In this document: positions 6,068 through 6,174 of the stretch, in pieces
Layout: the number at the start of each line of letters is the position of its first letter
Position numbering within the stretch: the first letter of the stretch is position 1
Source: JBJHBY01 sp050485745
Lineage (GTDB): Bacteria > Pseudomonadota > Gammaproteobacteria > Pseudomonadales > CAMLJR01
Length of the DNA: 6,174 nt
Reading direction: 5' to 3'
Assembly: GCA_050485745.1 (NCBI GenBank)
Contig: JBJHBY010000209.1
Location: 1 to 6,174 of the forward strand
Notes under the pieces: generated by a model
Seen by the model: the letters and a program-made list of their open reading frames with translations, nothing else
The model's database searches: none
Told to the model about the DNA's origin: nothing
Translations under genes and position numbers: made by a program

Positions 6068-6174
6068 TCTCACCCCCGTCCGCGTCAACCGGCTGACGGC
6101 GATAGGTAGCCACCCCCACGGCGAAGATGCGGTCCATGGAGGCCCCGCGCCCGAAGCGGGCGGCAAACACAAAG
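6060..6174 (-). CDS. rbfA: Probable ribosome-binding factor A, C-terminal end only
   Basis: Thirty-seven codons ending with TAG at 6060-6062 are open to the window edge; the first complete codon is at 6173. The encoded end starts FVFAARFGRGASMDRIFA and finishes VDADGGENG. RbfA is a KH-fold protein that binds the 30S subunit during late 16S maturation and cold adaptation, and it usually lies directly upstream of truB. The weak pattern F-x-(Y/F)-D-x-S-x3-G-x3-S-x-(L/I)-(I/L) of RbfA ends can be laid over this stretch (FVF..., RGASMDRI, then ...VATYRRQ). However, the usual Asp and Ser are replaced by Ala and Arg here, so the call rests on gene order as much as on sequence. The frame overlaps truB by 8 nt. 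A non-RbfA gene in this slot cannot be excluded. Confidence 0.6.
   Translation of the reverse strand, partial: FVFAARFGRGASMDRIFAVGVATYRRQPVDADGGENG

Noticed and set aside
6068..6172. 35-residue extension of TruB
   Set aside because: It overlaps the probable rbfA frame and does not resemble TruB; the start at 6067 matches the usual N-terminus and has a ribosome site.
1..6174. CRISPR arrays, tRNA or rRNA genes, insertion sequences, attachment sites
   Set aside because: No spaced direct repeats, no tRNA cloverleaf or rRNA signature, and no transposase or terminal repeats were seen on reading both strands.

Overview
The window is a G+C-rich bacterial segment. Its core is the conserved translation/RNA-decay order rbfA - truB - rpsO - pnp, all on the minus strand (transcribed from high to low coordinates). 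The closeness of the S15, PNPase and TruB proteins to their Escherichia coli counterparts points to a gammaproteobacterium. Together with the G+C richness, aguA/aguB and a FolE2-type GTP cyclohydrolase, this suggests a Pseudomonas-like, halophilic or purple-sulphur lineage rather than an enteric one. That finer placement is a guess.

Layout from right to left, along transcription: the last codons of a probable rbfA (6174-6060) overlap the start of truB (6067-5138) by 8 nt. A 140-nt leader rich in inverted repeats follows, then rpsO (4997-4728), a 157-nt structured spacer, and pnp (4570-2468). A strong intrinsic terminator with a UUCG loop (2444-2404) closes this block. A short spacer leads into a second, catabolic operon, aguA (2288-1266) and aguB (1262-321), separated by 3 nt. 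From the other side, the 3' end of a plus-strand folE2 (1-342) meets aguB tail to tail, and the two overlap by 22 nt.

Function: RbfA, TruB and S15 serve 30S maturation, tRNA pseudouridylation and 30S assembly. PNPase degrades RNA 3' to 5' with phosphate. AguA and AguB together turn agmatine into putrescine via N-carbamoylputrescine. FolE2 makes the first pterin intermediate of folate synthesis from GTP.

No wholly new gene system is visible; the genes are well-known families. The most interesting material is in the non-coding RNA. The rpsO leader can form an H-type pseudoknot just upstream of its Shine-Dalgarno sequence. A long two-tier stem-loop sits between rpsO and pnp, where E. coli has its RNase III/PNPase autocontrol element. 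Two perfect GC-rich hairpins lie directly after truB. Protein-level oddities are a Val at a normally Gly position in the PNPase core, a 23-residue tail on AguB, and several atypical residues in the RbfA end at the window edge, which could be sequence error.
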